Assembly: GCA_904380375.1 (NCBI GenBank)
Contig: CAJFID010000011.1
Span: 1 to 64,000 of the forward strand
Source of the DNA: Avimonas intestinalis
GTDB taxonomy: Bacteria; Bacillota; Clostridia; Oscillospirales; Acutalibacteraceae
Length of the DNA stretch: 64,000 nucleotides
Direction of reading: 5' to 3'
Shown here: in pieces, positions 54,051-61,106 of the stretch
How the letters are laid out: every line of letters starts with the position of its first letter
Position numbering within the stretch: the first letter of the stretch is position 1
Program-made: the position numbers and the translations under genes
Notes under the pieces: model-generated
Told to the model about the DNA's origin: nothing
Database searches by the model: none
Seen by the model: the letters and a program-made list of their open reading frames with translations, nothing else

Positions 54051-54154
54051 GTAACCGCACGGATACGGGCGGAAATCCCGGAAATTGCAGGAGGGAGCCC
54101 TCCGGCGGATATCGCTATTCTACCCGTATCCCGCCTGCCGCACAGGCGATTTCC

Positions 54155-54212
54155 GCCTGTCCACCAATTTCACATTTTTCCACCCGGAGCCGGGATTTGG
54201 TGGAAAACCGCC
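54155..54212. repeat. Intergenic repeat, copy 3
   Basis: GCCTGTCCACC, AATTTCACATTTTTCCAC, GC-rich centre, then GATTTGGTGGAAAACC, which is the most diverged part. Its minus-strand box is TTTTCCACC, one base off the DnaA consensus. Confidence 0.8.
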
Positions 54213-54313
54213 CCGGCTAGGCCCCCGCAGCGTCAGAGCCAAAAGGGGGCCGCGGCAGAATCCCGGCAGGCGGCGGCAGGCGGCGGCCGCCGCCCGGTGC
54301 CTTTCCCAGCGCC

Positions 54314-54892
54314 CTATCCCCGCCCGGCCGGGACGGCGGCCGGAGCTGCCGCACGGGCCTGCGCCCACTCCTCGCGCAGGATGGCGTATTCGTAGGTATC
54401 CTGCCAAAGCGGCCGCCCTTCCCGGTCCCGCTTATACCAGACATTCTGCCTGAGATGCCCCTCCCGGCGCAGGCCGAGCTTTTCCAGCAGACGCCAGGAA
54501 GCGGTATTGAGCGGGCTGCACGCGGCGACAATCCGCCGCGCTTTGCCGCTTTCAAAGGCCGCGTCCATCAAGGCGCGGGCGCTCTCATACGCATAGCCCT
54601 GCCGTTGGAACCGTGCGGCGAACACAAAGCCGATTTCAAAAGCCTCAAACGGCCGCGGCGCAAAGTACAGGTTGCCGATCATCGGCCCGCCCTCTTCCTT
54701 CAGGCAGACGGCGATAAAGCTGCGGTCCCGCGCCCGGGCGGCCGCTTCCTTACGGCATTCCTTCTCGGTATAGGTTTCATACGGCTCGTACCGCACCACC
54801 CCGTCATCCGACAGATACCGGTACAGGTCGGCCCAGTCCGAAGCCCGGAACCGCCGGAGCAGCAGGCGTTCGGTCTCAAGGCATGTCGTCAC
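54314..54892 (-). CDS. GNAT acetyltransferase (RimJ/RimL-like)
   Basis: 192 residues from GTG 54892 (GGAGG 7 nt upstream). LETERLLLRRFRASDWADLY is the usual start of RimJ/RimL-type GNATs; motif A is RFQRQGYAYESARALMDAAF, followed by NTASWRLLEKLGLRREGHLR. Such proteins acetylate N-terminal residues of ribosomal proteins or small molecules; the target is unknown. It is inserted between rnc and smc, which are usually adjacent. Confidence 0.88.
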   Translation of the reverse strand: MTTCLETERLLLRRFRASDWADLYRYLSDDGVVRYEPYETYTEKECRKEAAARARDRSFIAVCLKEEGGPMIGNLYFAPRPFEAFEIGFVFAARFQRQGYAYESARALMDAAFESGKARRIVAACSPLNTASWRLLEKLGLRREGHLRQNVWYKRDREGRPLWQDTYEYAILREEWAQARAAAPAAVPAGRG

Positions 54893-54938
54893 AGCCACCC
54901 CTCCTCAACGGGCGATTCAGGCCGCCTCCAACGGCGGC

Positions 54939-55667
54939 CTACCGCCCAACATCGTCGTACCCCATCAGCTGAAGAGCCTCGCGCGCCGCCTGCTGCTCGG
55001 CCTCCTTTTTGCTCCGCCCGCGGCCCTTGCCGATGACGTTGGAATTGAGATGTACTTCGACCCGGAAGGTTTTGTCGTGATCCGGCCCGCTCTCACCCGT
55101 CAGGACATAATCCAGCCGCTCTTCGGGGTTCTGCTGGATAATCTCCTGGAGGGTGGTCTTATAATCCTTAAAAGGAAGCCGCCGGTGGTTGGCCAGCTCT
55201 TTTTTCAGGAAGGGGAGCAAAAAGGCCCGGGCGGCCGGCATCCCGCCGTCCAAAAAAATCGCCGCCGTGACCGCTTCAAACGCGTCGGCAAGGATCGACG
55301 GCCGCTGCGCCCCGCCGGTGCGGGCCTCCCCCTTGCCCAGCAGCAAGTATTTGCCCAGCTCCAGCTCCTGCGCATAGGCAAAAAGCGCCTTCTCGCACAC
55401 CAGCGCCGCCCGTAGCTTGGTCAGCTCCCCCTCCGGGCCGGTTTCGTTGTGAAAAAGATGGACCGCCGTCACCATGCCGAGCACCGAATCCCCCAGGAAT
55501 TCCAGCCGCTCGTTGCTTTTGTACTCCCCCGCCCGGCGCTCGTTGGCGAAGGAGGAATGGGTCAGCGCATTCTCCAAAAGCCGGGGGTTCTGGAAGGTAT
55601 AGCCCAGCTTGCCCATCAGCTCCTGCAAAGGCTGCGTGTCCGTTTTATCCGCCGTATGCATTGCCAT
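54939..55667 (-). CDS. rnc: Ribonuclease III
   Basis: 242 residues. Cuts double-stranded RNA in rRNA and mRNA processing. The catalytic signature is NERLEFLGDSVLGMV (about 53-67), with the second acidic set in ADAFEAVTAAIFLD. A C-terminal double-stranded RNA-binding domain ends with GRGRSKKEAEQQAAREAL. It follows the ACP-like gene by 30 nt and is co-oriented with the smc-ftsY block. Confidence 0.97.
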   Translation of the reverse strand: MAMHTADKTDTQPLQELMGKLGYTFQNPRLLENALTHSSFANERRAGEYKSNERLEFLGDSVLGMVTAVHLFHNETGPEGELTKLRAALVCEKALFAYAQELELGKYLLLGKGEARTGGAQRPSILADAFEAVTAAIFLDGGMPAARAFLLPFLKKELANHRRLPFKDYKTTLQEIIQQNPEERLDYVLTGESGPDHDKTFRVEVHLNSNVIGKGRGRSKKEAEQQAAREALQLMGYDDVGR

Positions 55668-55697
55668 CCCGCCTTTCTGTTCACCCGTTTGCCGCCG

Positions 55698-55931
55698 TTA
55701 CAGCTTGTCACCGACGCAGGCCACGATGTCTTCAACCGTCTCCCATCCGGAAACCTCCTCGTCGCCCAGCTCCACCCCGAATTCCTCCGACAGCAGGGCG
55801 GCGATTTCCTTTAGGTCGTCGTCGTCAAGGTTGTAGTACCGCAGCTCGTCGGTGATCTCCACCTCCTGGACAGGGCCGTCAAACTGCACCACATGCTGCA
55901 GCAGCAGCGCCCGCACAAATTCCCATACCAT
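55698..55931 (-). CDS. ACP-like protein lacking the phosphopantetheine serine
   Basis: 77 residues, exactly ACP size, from ATG 55931 (GGAGGG 8 nt upstream). Aligned by eye to the canonical ACP at 58314, LGIDSLDTVELL corresponds to YNLDDDDLKEIAALL, and EDEIGIEI to SEEFGVEL, then TVEDIV. The Ser that carries the 4'-phosphopantetheine arm is Asp (residue 37). It therefore cannot be loaded in the usual way. It sits just where acpP normally lies between plsX and rnc, downstream of a membrane protein whose C-terminus has the same domain. Possible regulatory or scaffolding ACP mimic (inference). Confidence 0.75.
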   Translation of the reverse strand: MVWEFVRALLLQHVVQFDGPVQEVEITDELRYYNLDDDDLKEIAALLSEEFGVELGDEEVSGWETVEDIVACVGDKL

Positions 55932-55954
55932 TTCTGCATCCCTCCACACGCCGC

Positions 55955-56602
55955 TTAGGAAGCGCCTTTCCCCAGCCGCTCCGACACATCGGACACGATG
56001 TCGCCCACCGTCGTCCAGCCGGCGACGCCTTTCCCTGTCAGCTGGACGCCGAAGTGCCCTTTCAACGCCGCCGCCAGCATCCGGCGTTCCCCCTCCGCCA
56101 GCCATTCGGACAGGGCGTCCGTATCCAGCGGCACCTTGGGAATCTCCGGATTTTCTAAATATTCCTGTAAATACCTCGTCACCACAATCTCTGGGCCGCG
56201 CGGCTCCGGCTTCAGCGTCCAGATCCAGAAGTGGGAGGTAAACGCACCGCCGCCATAGGAATAGACCCGTCCGTCCAAGAGCAGGTACCCGGAGCTTCCG
56301 GGGCTTTCCCTATCCATAACCACGCCGTCAATCTCCGCCAGCGCCCGGGAATCCACATACCGGGTAAAATACCGCAGCGGCTTGCCCGGCATCTTGATAT
56401 ACGGTTCGCCGCTCACCGTGAGGGAAAGCCCCATGCCAAGGCCCGCCCAGCCGTTTATCGTATCGGTGGTCAAGAGCTGGGCGCAAAGGGAAAAAAGCGC
56501 CGCGATTAGGACAAGGCCCGCAATCGCCGCAGCCAGCGCTTTATGGAGCCGATGCTTCCGGCGGTATTCCTCCGCGTCGGTGCGCTTTGCTGTTCCCGCC
56601 AT
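55955..56602 (-). CDS. Membrane protein with C-terminal serine-less ACP-like domain
   Basis: 215 residues. A basic N-terminus and one membrane helix (about 20-44) are followed by an extended alpha/beta region with GVVMDRESPGSSGYLLLDGR. The last ~45 residues (RRMLAAALKGHFGVQL, VAGWTTVGDIVSDVSERL) parallel the C-terminal half of the next gene's product (FGVEL, VSGWETVEDIV) and so the ACP fold. The serine position is Glu here. GGGAGG precedes ATG 56602. With one N-terminal helix and a basic start, the rest is probably outside the cytoplasm, which is odd for an ACP-like domain; topology is uncertain. Confidence 0.7.
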   Translation of the reverse strand: MAGTAKRTDAEEYRRKHRLHKALAAAIAGLVLIAALFSLCAQLLTTDTINGWAGLGMGLSLTVSGEPYIKMPGKPLRYFTRYVDSRALAEIDGVVMDRESPGSSGYLLLDGRVYSYGGGAFTSHFWIWTLKPEPRGPEIVVTRYLQEYLENPEIPKVPLDTDALSEWLAEGERRMLAAALKGHFGVQLTGKGVAGWTTVGDIVSDVSERLGKGAS

Positions 56603-56633
56603 TTGGTCATCCTCCCTTTCCTTTGCTCTTCAG

Positions 56634-56649
56634 AGCGTTTCAAAACGCT
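56634..56649. promoter_or_regulatory. 16-bp palindrome at the start of the ACP-like operon
   Basis: AGCGTTT-CA-AAACGCT, a perfect dyad with 2-nt centre, about 10-25 nt downstream of the expected transcription start. Its half-site GCGTTTTG recurs upstream of the fab operon. Likely operator. Confidence 0.55.
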
Positions 56650-56665
56650 GCCGGATCCCGCCTTC

Positions 56666-56695
56666 ATCCTACCATTTTGGAGGATAAATCCGCAA
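56666..56695 (-). promoter_or_regulatory. Promoter of the ACP-like/rnc operon
   Basis: On the minus strand: TTGCGG (56695-56690), 18-nt spacer, TAGGAT (56671-56666). It lies after the plsX stop and before the palindrome. Confidence 0.55.
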
Positions 56696-56762
56696 GGACC
56701 GGCGCTTAAAAAAAACTTAGGAAGGGCTTAAAAAGGCGAAAGAATGGAGAGCGGCCCGGCGG

Positions 56763-57788
56763 TCAGCCCTGCTTTTGCTCCGGCTGATCCGCCTTTTCCG
56801 CCGGCCGGACGGCCGCGGCGATCTGGTCAATCACGCCCTTGGCAGCGAAATCCGCCGCCACCCGGATCGCGTTTTTCACCGCCGGCGCTTTGGAGTTGCC
56901 GTGGGTCTTGATGACCGGCTTGCTCACGCCCAGGAGGGGGGCCCCGCCGTATTCGGAGGTATCCATCTTCTTTTTGAAGCCCTTGAGGTAGGGCTTGACC
57001 AGCAGCGCGGCGATCTTGGTGCGCAGGTTGGTTAAAAACAGCCCTTTGATGTTGCGCATCACGATGTCGGCCGTTCCCTCCATCGTTTTGAGAAAGACGT
57101 TGCCGGTAAAGCCGTCGGCCACCACCACGTCCGCCACATTGTCGGGCACGTCGCGCGCCTCGACGTTGCCCACAAAAGTGAGGCCGCTTTCCTTGAGCAG
57201 GGCGAATGCCGTGTGCTGCAGCTCGCCGCCCTTGGTGTCCTCAGTACCGACGTTCATCAGGCCGACCCGGGCCGGCTTGCCGCCGCCGAGCACGCTGCTC
57301 ATATAAATGCTGCCCATATGGGCGAACTGCAGCAGCATCTCCGGCCGGCATTCCACATTGGCGCCGGAGTCGATCAGCATAAAGGGGCCCTTATCGCCCG
57401 GCATCAGCGCGGCCAAAGCGGCACGGGATACCCCCTTGATCCGCTTGACCAGGAAGGTCGCCCCCATAATCAGGGCGCCGGTGCTGCCGGCGCTGACAAA
57501 GGCGTCCCCCTCGCCCGCCGCCAGGCGGCGGAGCCCTTCGGCCATTGAGCAGTTTTTCTTTTCCTTGAGGATGCTCTTGGGCTCGTCCTCCATCCCGATG
57601 ACGTCGGGCGCGTCAAAGATGGCGATCCCGTCCAGGGAAATGCCGTTTTCCTGCGCGACACGGCGGATCTCCTCCTCCCGGCCGACCAGGGCGACCTCCA
57701 CCTTGTATTCTTCGTGGGCGAGCGCCGCCCCCTTGATCACCTCAAGCGGGGCGTTGTCCCCGCCGAACGCATCGACAATCACGCGCAT
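56763..57788 (-). CDS. plsX: Phosphate acyltransferase PlsX
   Basis: 341 residues from ATG 57788 (AAGGAAGG 7 nt upstream). Converts acyl-ACP to acyl-phosphate, the first step of phosphatidic acid synthesis. MRVIVDAFGGDNAPLEVIKG, SAGSTGALIMGATFLVKRI and VADGFTGNVFLKTMEG are signature blocks. Divergent from the fab operon with its own promoter. It is followed by the serine-less ACP-like genes instead of acpP. Confidence 0.97.
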   Translation of the reverse strand: MRVIVDAFGGDNAPLEVIKGAALAHEEYKVEVALVGREEEIRRVAQENGISLDGIAIFDAPDVIGMEDEPKSILKEKKNCSMAEGLRRLAAGEGDAFVSAGSTGALIMGATFLVKRIKGVSRAALAALMPGDKGPFMLIDSGANVECRPEMLLQFAHMGSIYMSSVLGGGKPARVGLMNVGTEDTKGGELQHTAFALLKESGLTFVGNVEARDVPDNVADVVVADGFTGNVFLKTMEGTADIVMRNIKGLFLTNLRTKIAALLVKPYLKGFKKKMDTSEYGGAPLLGVSKPVIKTHGNSKAPAVKNAIRVAADFAAKGVIDQIAAAVRPAEKADQPEQKQG

Positions 57789-57977
57789 GGCGCAACCTTC
57801 CTTTCTGTCCTTCGTTTTGCTTGCCGCCAAAATCACCGGCCGCGCGGGCGAGGCATGTCCCGCAAAGGGCACGGCTTCCCGGCCGCTTCTCCCGTCCGGG
57901 CCGCGCCGGCCAGGCGGGCCGGGGAGCATCCCGCCCCCAGGGATGCAGGAGCCCTCCGGGCAACAGTCCATTCTTTT

Positions 57978-58006
57978 ATATTATCAAGGAATGAAGCTTT
58001 TTTCAA
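57978..58006 (-). promoter_or_regulatory. plsX promoter
   Basis: On the minus strand: TTGAAA (58006-58001), 17-nt spacer, TAATAT (57983-57978). A GC-rich leader of ~190 nt separates it from the plsX start. Confidence 0.75.
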
Positions 58007-58230
58007 GCCATATTGCGCCGTTCCGGACGCCGAGAAGCAAGCCCTCTCTGCTCTCCGCACGGGGCGTGCTCATTTTCAGCACGGCAGAAAGAGCTTTCGG
58101 GCGAACGCATCCCCGCCGGCCGGGCGCCCCTGTGCGCCGCGGTTATCGTCCCGCGTTTTGGCGGCCAAGGAATTGGAACATTCCAGAAAATTTCATCGTT
58201 TTGGAACGCTGGAGGAACTCCATAGGCGTT
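58007..58230. promoter_or_regulatory. Divergent control region with direct repeats GCGTTTTGG
   Basis: No gene seen. The 9-bp word GCGTTTTGG occurs at 58153-58161, as TCGTTTTGG at 58196-58204 and again at 58226-58234, where it overlaps the fab -35 box; the spacings of 43 and 30 bp place them near one face of the helix. A TGGAA-CA-TTCCA dyad lies at 58174-58185. The same core is in the palindrome at 56634-56649. Confidence 0.5.
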
Positions 58231-58259
58231 TTGGTGGAACACAGGCTGTTGCATACTAT
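58231..58259 (+). promoter_or_regulatory. Promoter of the fab operon
   Basis: TTGGTG (58231-58236), 17-nt spacer, TACTAT (58254-58259), 54 nt before the acpP start. Confidence 0.65.
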
Positions 58260-58313
58260 TTCCCGGTAAGCGGCGAGATGCCGCATGAAAAATTTTTGGG
58301 AGGCAATAGGATT

Positions 58314-58535
58314 ATGTATTTTGACGCCATCGCTAAAATTATTTCGGAACGCACCGGCTGCGACATTTCCGCCGTAAAACCGGAGAGCAAGTTCTCTGAG
58401 CTGGGGATCGACTCCCTGGACACGGTGGAGCTTCTGATGAACCTCGAGGACGAAATCGGCATTGAGATCGAGCTCGACCAGAAGGTGGAGACCGTCGACG
58501 ATCTGGACAAATTCATTCAGAGCAAGCAGGGTTAA
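58314..58535 (+). CDS. acpP: Acyl carrier protein
   Basis: 73 residues from ATG 58314 (GGGAGG 10 nt upstream). The motif LGIDSLDTVELLMNLEDE contains Ser34, which receives 4'-phosphopantetheine. Carries growing acyl chains for the enzymes encoded downstream and for PlsX. First gene of the operon; fabK begins 5 nt after its stop. Acidic and of normal length, in contrast to the serine-less ACP-like proteins at 55.7-56.6 kb. Confidence 0.97.
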   Translation: MYFDAIAKIISERTGCDISAVKPESKFSELGIDSLDTVELLMNLEDEIGIEIELDQKVETVDDLDKFIQSKQG

Positions 58536-58540
58536 GAATC

Positions 58541-59485
58541 ATGATAAAGTCAGAGATTTGCGAGATGCTGGGTATCCAATACCCGGTGTTTCAAGGCGGT
58601 ATGGCTTGGATCGCTGACGGTAAACTGGCCGCTGCCGTGTCCGATGGCGGCGGCCTTGGCATTATCGCGGCGGGAAACGCCCCCGGCAGCTATGTCCGGG
58701 AGCAGATAAAAATCGCCCGATCCCTCACCACCAAGCCCATCGGGGTAAACGTTATGCTGCTGAGCCCCTTTGCGGACGACGTGGCGCGGGTCGTGACGGA
58801 GGAAAAGGTTGAGGTCGTGACGACCGGCGCCGGCAACCCCTCGCAATATATGAAGGCGTGGAAGGAAGCCGGCATCCGGGTGATACCGGTCGTGGCCTCG
58901 GTCGCCATGGCCAAGCTGATGACACGTCTCGGCGCCTCGGCCCTCATTGCCGAGGGCGGGGAAAGCGGCGGCCATGTCGGCGAGCTGACCACGATCGTGC
59001 TGGTTCCCCAGGTCTGCGACGCAACCACCCTGCCGGTGATTGCCGCCGGCGGCATTGCCGACGGCCGGGGGGTTGCCGCTGCCTTCCTGTTGGGGGCCCA
59101 GGGCGTCCAGATGGGCACCCGCTTTCTGAGCGCCTATGAGTGCACCATCCACCCCAATTATAAGGAAAAGATTTTGAAGGCCACGGACCTGTGTACCATG
59201 GTCACCGGCAAACGGCTGGGGCATCCTGTCCGCAGCCTGCGCACCCCCTTTGCCAGGGAATACGCCAAAGCGGAATACGGCGGTATGCCCGACGACGAGC
59301 TGGAGGCCCTGGCGACGGGCGCTCTGCGGCGCGCCGTACAGGAGGGCGACAACGAAAAGGGCTGCTTCCTTTCCGGGCAAATCGCCGCCATGGTCAAAAA
59401 GGAGCAGCCTGCCGCCGAGATCGTTAAGGAAGTTATGAAAGAAGCGGAACCAATCCTTCGGAGGGCATCGCAATGGGTAGAATAG
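58541..59485 (+). CDS. fabK: Enoyl-ACP reductase II (FMN-dependent)
   Basis: 314 residues. Reduces trans-2-enoyl-ACP in the last step of each elongation round. A nitronate-monooxygenase-like TIM barrel: YPVFQGGMAWIADGKLAAAV, GEGG-type flavin region in IAEGGESGGHVGELTT, and VIAAGGIADGRGVAAAFLLG with GTRFL. Its presence without a FabI implies natural triclosan tolerance by family knowledge. The 3' end overlaps fabD by 13 nt. Confidence 0.97.
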   Translation: MIKSEICEMLGIQYPVFQGGMAWIADGKLAAAVSDGGGLGIIAAGNAPGSYVREQIKIARSLTTKPIGVNVMLLSPFADDVARVVTEEKVEVVTTGAGNPSQYMKAWKEAGIRVIPVVASVAMAKLMTRLGASALIAEGGESGGHVGELTTIVLVPQVCDATTLPVIAAGGIADGRGVAAAFLLGAQGVQMGTRFLSAYECTIHPNYKEKILKATDLCTMVTGKRLGHPVRSLRTPFAREYAKAEYGGMPDDELEALATGALRRAVQEGDNEKGCFLSGQIAAMVKKEQPAAEIVKEVMKEAEPILRRASQWVE

Positions 59486-60372
59486 CATTCCTTTTTTCCG
59501 GCCAAGGGGACCAGTACCCCGGGATGGGCAAAGCGCTTGCCGATAGCTATCCCGCCGCCGCCTCGGTTTACCGGATGTGCGACGGCATCCGGCCCGGCAC
59601 GTCCTCCCAGTGCTTTGAAGGCACGGAGGAGGAACTGAAAGAAACCAAGAATACGCAGCCCTGCCTCTTCGCCATCGAACTGGCGGCGGCGGCCGTGCTG
59701 ATGGAAAAGGGGATCCGTCCCGACGCGGTGGCCGGCTTTTCCCTGGGCGAGGTGACGGCGGCAACGGCTGCCGGGATTTTTGACCGGGAAACCGGGTTCC
59801 GCCTGGTGTGCCGGCGCGGCGAGCTGATGCAGCAGGAGGCGGAGAAGTTTGACACGGCCATGGCGGCCGTCGTGAAGCTGACCCCGGAACAGGTGCAGGA
59901 GGTTTGCAGCCGTTACCCCGAGGTATATCCCGTGAACTTCAACTGCCCCGGGCAGATCACGGTTTCCGGCTTAGCCTCCCAGATGCCGGCCTTTTTCGCC
60001 GAGGTAAAGGCCGCGGGAGGCAAGGCGATCCCGCTTAAGGTAAAGGGCGCCTTCCACTCCCCCTTCATGAAAGAGGCGGCCAGCGCTTTTTCCGAAGAGC
60101 TGGCCAAGAGCGATATCCGGCGCGGCACGATCCCCTTGTATTCAAACATGACGGCGGAGCCGTATACGGAGGACATCGCGGGCCTGCTGTCGCAGCAGAT
60201 TTGCAGCCCCGTGCAGTGGGAAAAGCTGATCCGGGGCATGATTGCCAGCGGCATGGAGACCTTCGTGGAAATCGGGCCCGGCCGGACCCTGACCAATATG
60301 ATGAAAAAAATCGATCCCGCGGTCAAGGCTTTGACCGTGACGGAGTTCCTGGCGGAGGTAGAGGCATGTTAA
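59473..60372 (+). CDS. fabD: Malonyl-CoA:ACP transacylase
   Basis: 299 residues. Loads malonate on ACP. LFSGQGDQYPGMGKAL, the nucleophile elbow AGFSLGEVTA (His of the usual GHSLG replaced by Phe, seen in some Clostridia), and KGAFHSPFM with the catalytic His. Start ATG 59473 lies inside the end of fabK; the stop overlaps the fabG start by 7 nt, so translation is coupled on both sides. Confidence 0.96.
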   Translation: MGRIAFLFSGQGDQYPGMGKALADSYPAAASVYRMCDGIRPGTSSQCFEGTEEELKETKNTQPCLFAIELAAAAVLMEKGIRPDAVAGFSLGEVTAATAAGIFDRETGFRLVCRRGELMQQEAEKFDTAMAAVVKLTPEQVQEVCSRYPEVYPVNFNCPGQITVSGLASQMPAFFAEVKAAGGKAIPLKVKGAFHSPFMKEAASAFSEELAKSDIRRGTIPLYSNMTAEPYTEDIAGLLSQQICSPVQWEKLIRGMIASGMETFVEIGPGRTLTNMMKKIDPAVKALTVTEFLAEVEAC

Positions 60373-61094
60373 AGGGAAAAGTGGCGGTGGTGACCGGCGC
60401 CTCCCGCGGCATCGGGAAAGCCATCGCCTATAAGCTGGCATCCCTTGGCGCCGATATCGCGGCGATTTACGCGGGCAGCGAGCAGGCGGCGGAAGAGGTC
60501 TGCCGCCAATGCAGCGAGGAATACGGCGTAACCGCCAAGGCGTACCGGTGCGATGTGGCCAGCTTTGAGGCCGTGAAAGAGACGGTGGCCAGGATCAAGG
60601 CGGACTTCCAAACCGCGCATATCTTGGTCAACAACGCGGGCATCACCCGCGACGGCCTGGTCGCGATGATGAAAGAGGAGGATTACGACGCAGTGCTTGA
60701 TACCAACCTCAAGGGCGCGTTCAATATGATCCGCCACTGCACCGGCCTGTTCCTGCGCAACCGCGAGGGCTGCATCATCAACATCGCGTCCGTGGTGGGC
60801 CTGACCGGGAACGCGGGGCAGAGCAATTATGCCGCCTCCAAAGCGGGCCTCATCGGCCTGACAAAATCGGTAGCCAAGGAGCTGGCCCCCCGGGGTATCC
60901 GCTGCAACGCGATTGCTCCCGGCTTTATCGCCACCGATATGACCGGCGGGCAGGCGGACAACCCGCTGCTGAAGCTGGTCCCCCTGGGCCGCATGGGCGA
61001 AGCCGCCGACGTGGCGGACGCCGCGGCCTATCTGGCAACCGCCAACTATGTAACCGGCGAAGTGCTCCGCGTGGACGGCGGCATCGCCATGTAA
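60366..61094 (+). CDS. fabG: 3-oxoacyl-ACP reductase
   Basis: 242 residues from ATG 60366. NADPH-dependent reduction of 3-ketoacyl-ACP. VVTGASRGIGKAIAYKLA binds cofactor, NNAGITRDGLVAMM is the FabG-specific block, and Ser (NIASVVGLTG), Tyr and Lys (NYAASKAG) form the active site. Overlaps fabD. Confidence 0.97.
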   Translation: MLKGKVAVVTGASRGIGKAIAYKLASLGADIAAIYAGSEQAAEEVCRQCSEEYGVTAKAYRCDVASFEAVKETVARIKADFQTAHILVNNAGITRDGLVAMMKEEDYDAVLDTNLKGAFNMIRHCTGLFLRNREGCIINIASVVGLTGNAGQSNYAASKAGLIGLTKSVAKELAPRGIRCNAIAPGFIATDMTGGQADNPLLKLVPLGRMGEAADVADAAAYLATANYVTGEVLRVDGGIAM

Positions 61095-61106
61095 GGAGAA
61101 TCCGTG

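Larger units (their letters stand above)
53527..54313. other. Gene-free repeat region upstream of smc
   Basis: About 790 bp without a credible gene. It holds three copies of a 57-58 bp repeat (listed separately), a hairpin GCCGGGCAGC/GCTGCGCCTGGC at 53738-53762, and GGCCCCC/GGGGGCC arms near 54220-54251 after the last repeat. The smc promoter must lie here or read through from rnc. Confidence 0.7.

Noticed and set aside
53851..54212. CRISPR array
   Set aside because: Only three copies, gaps of about 85 and 104 bp, imperfect repeats with internal dyads and no cas genes.
53527..54313. Chromosomal oriC
   Set aside because: DnaA-like boxes are present, but no dnaA/dnaN/rpmH neighbourhood or AT-rich unwinding element; kept only as a possible accessory DnaA site.
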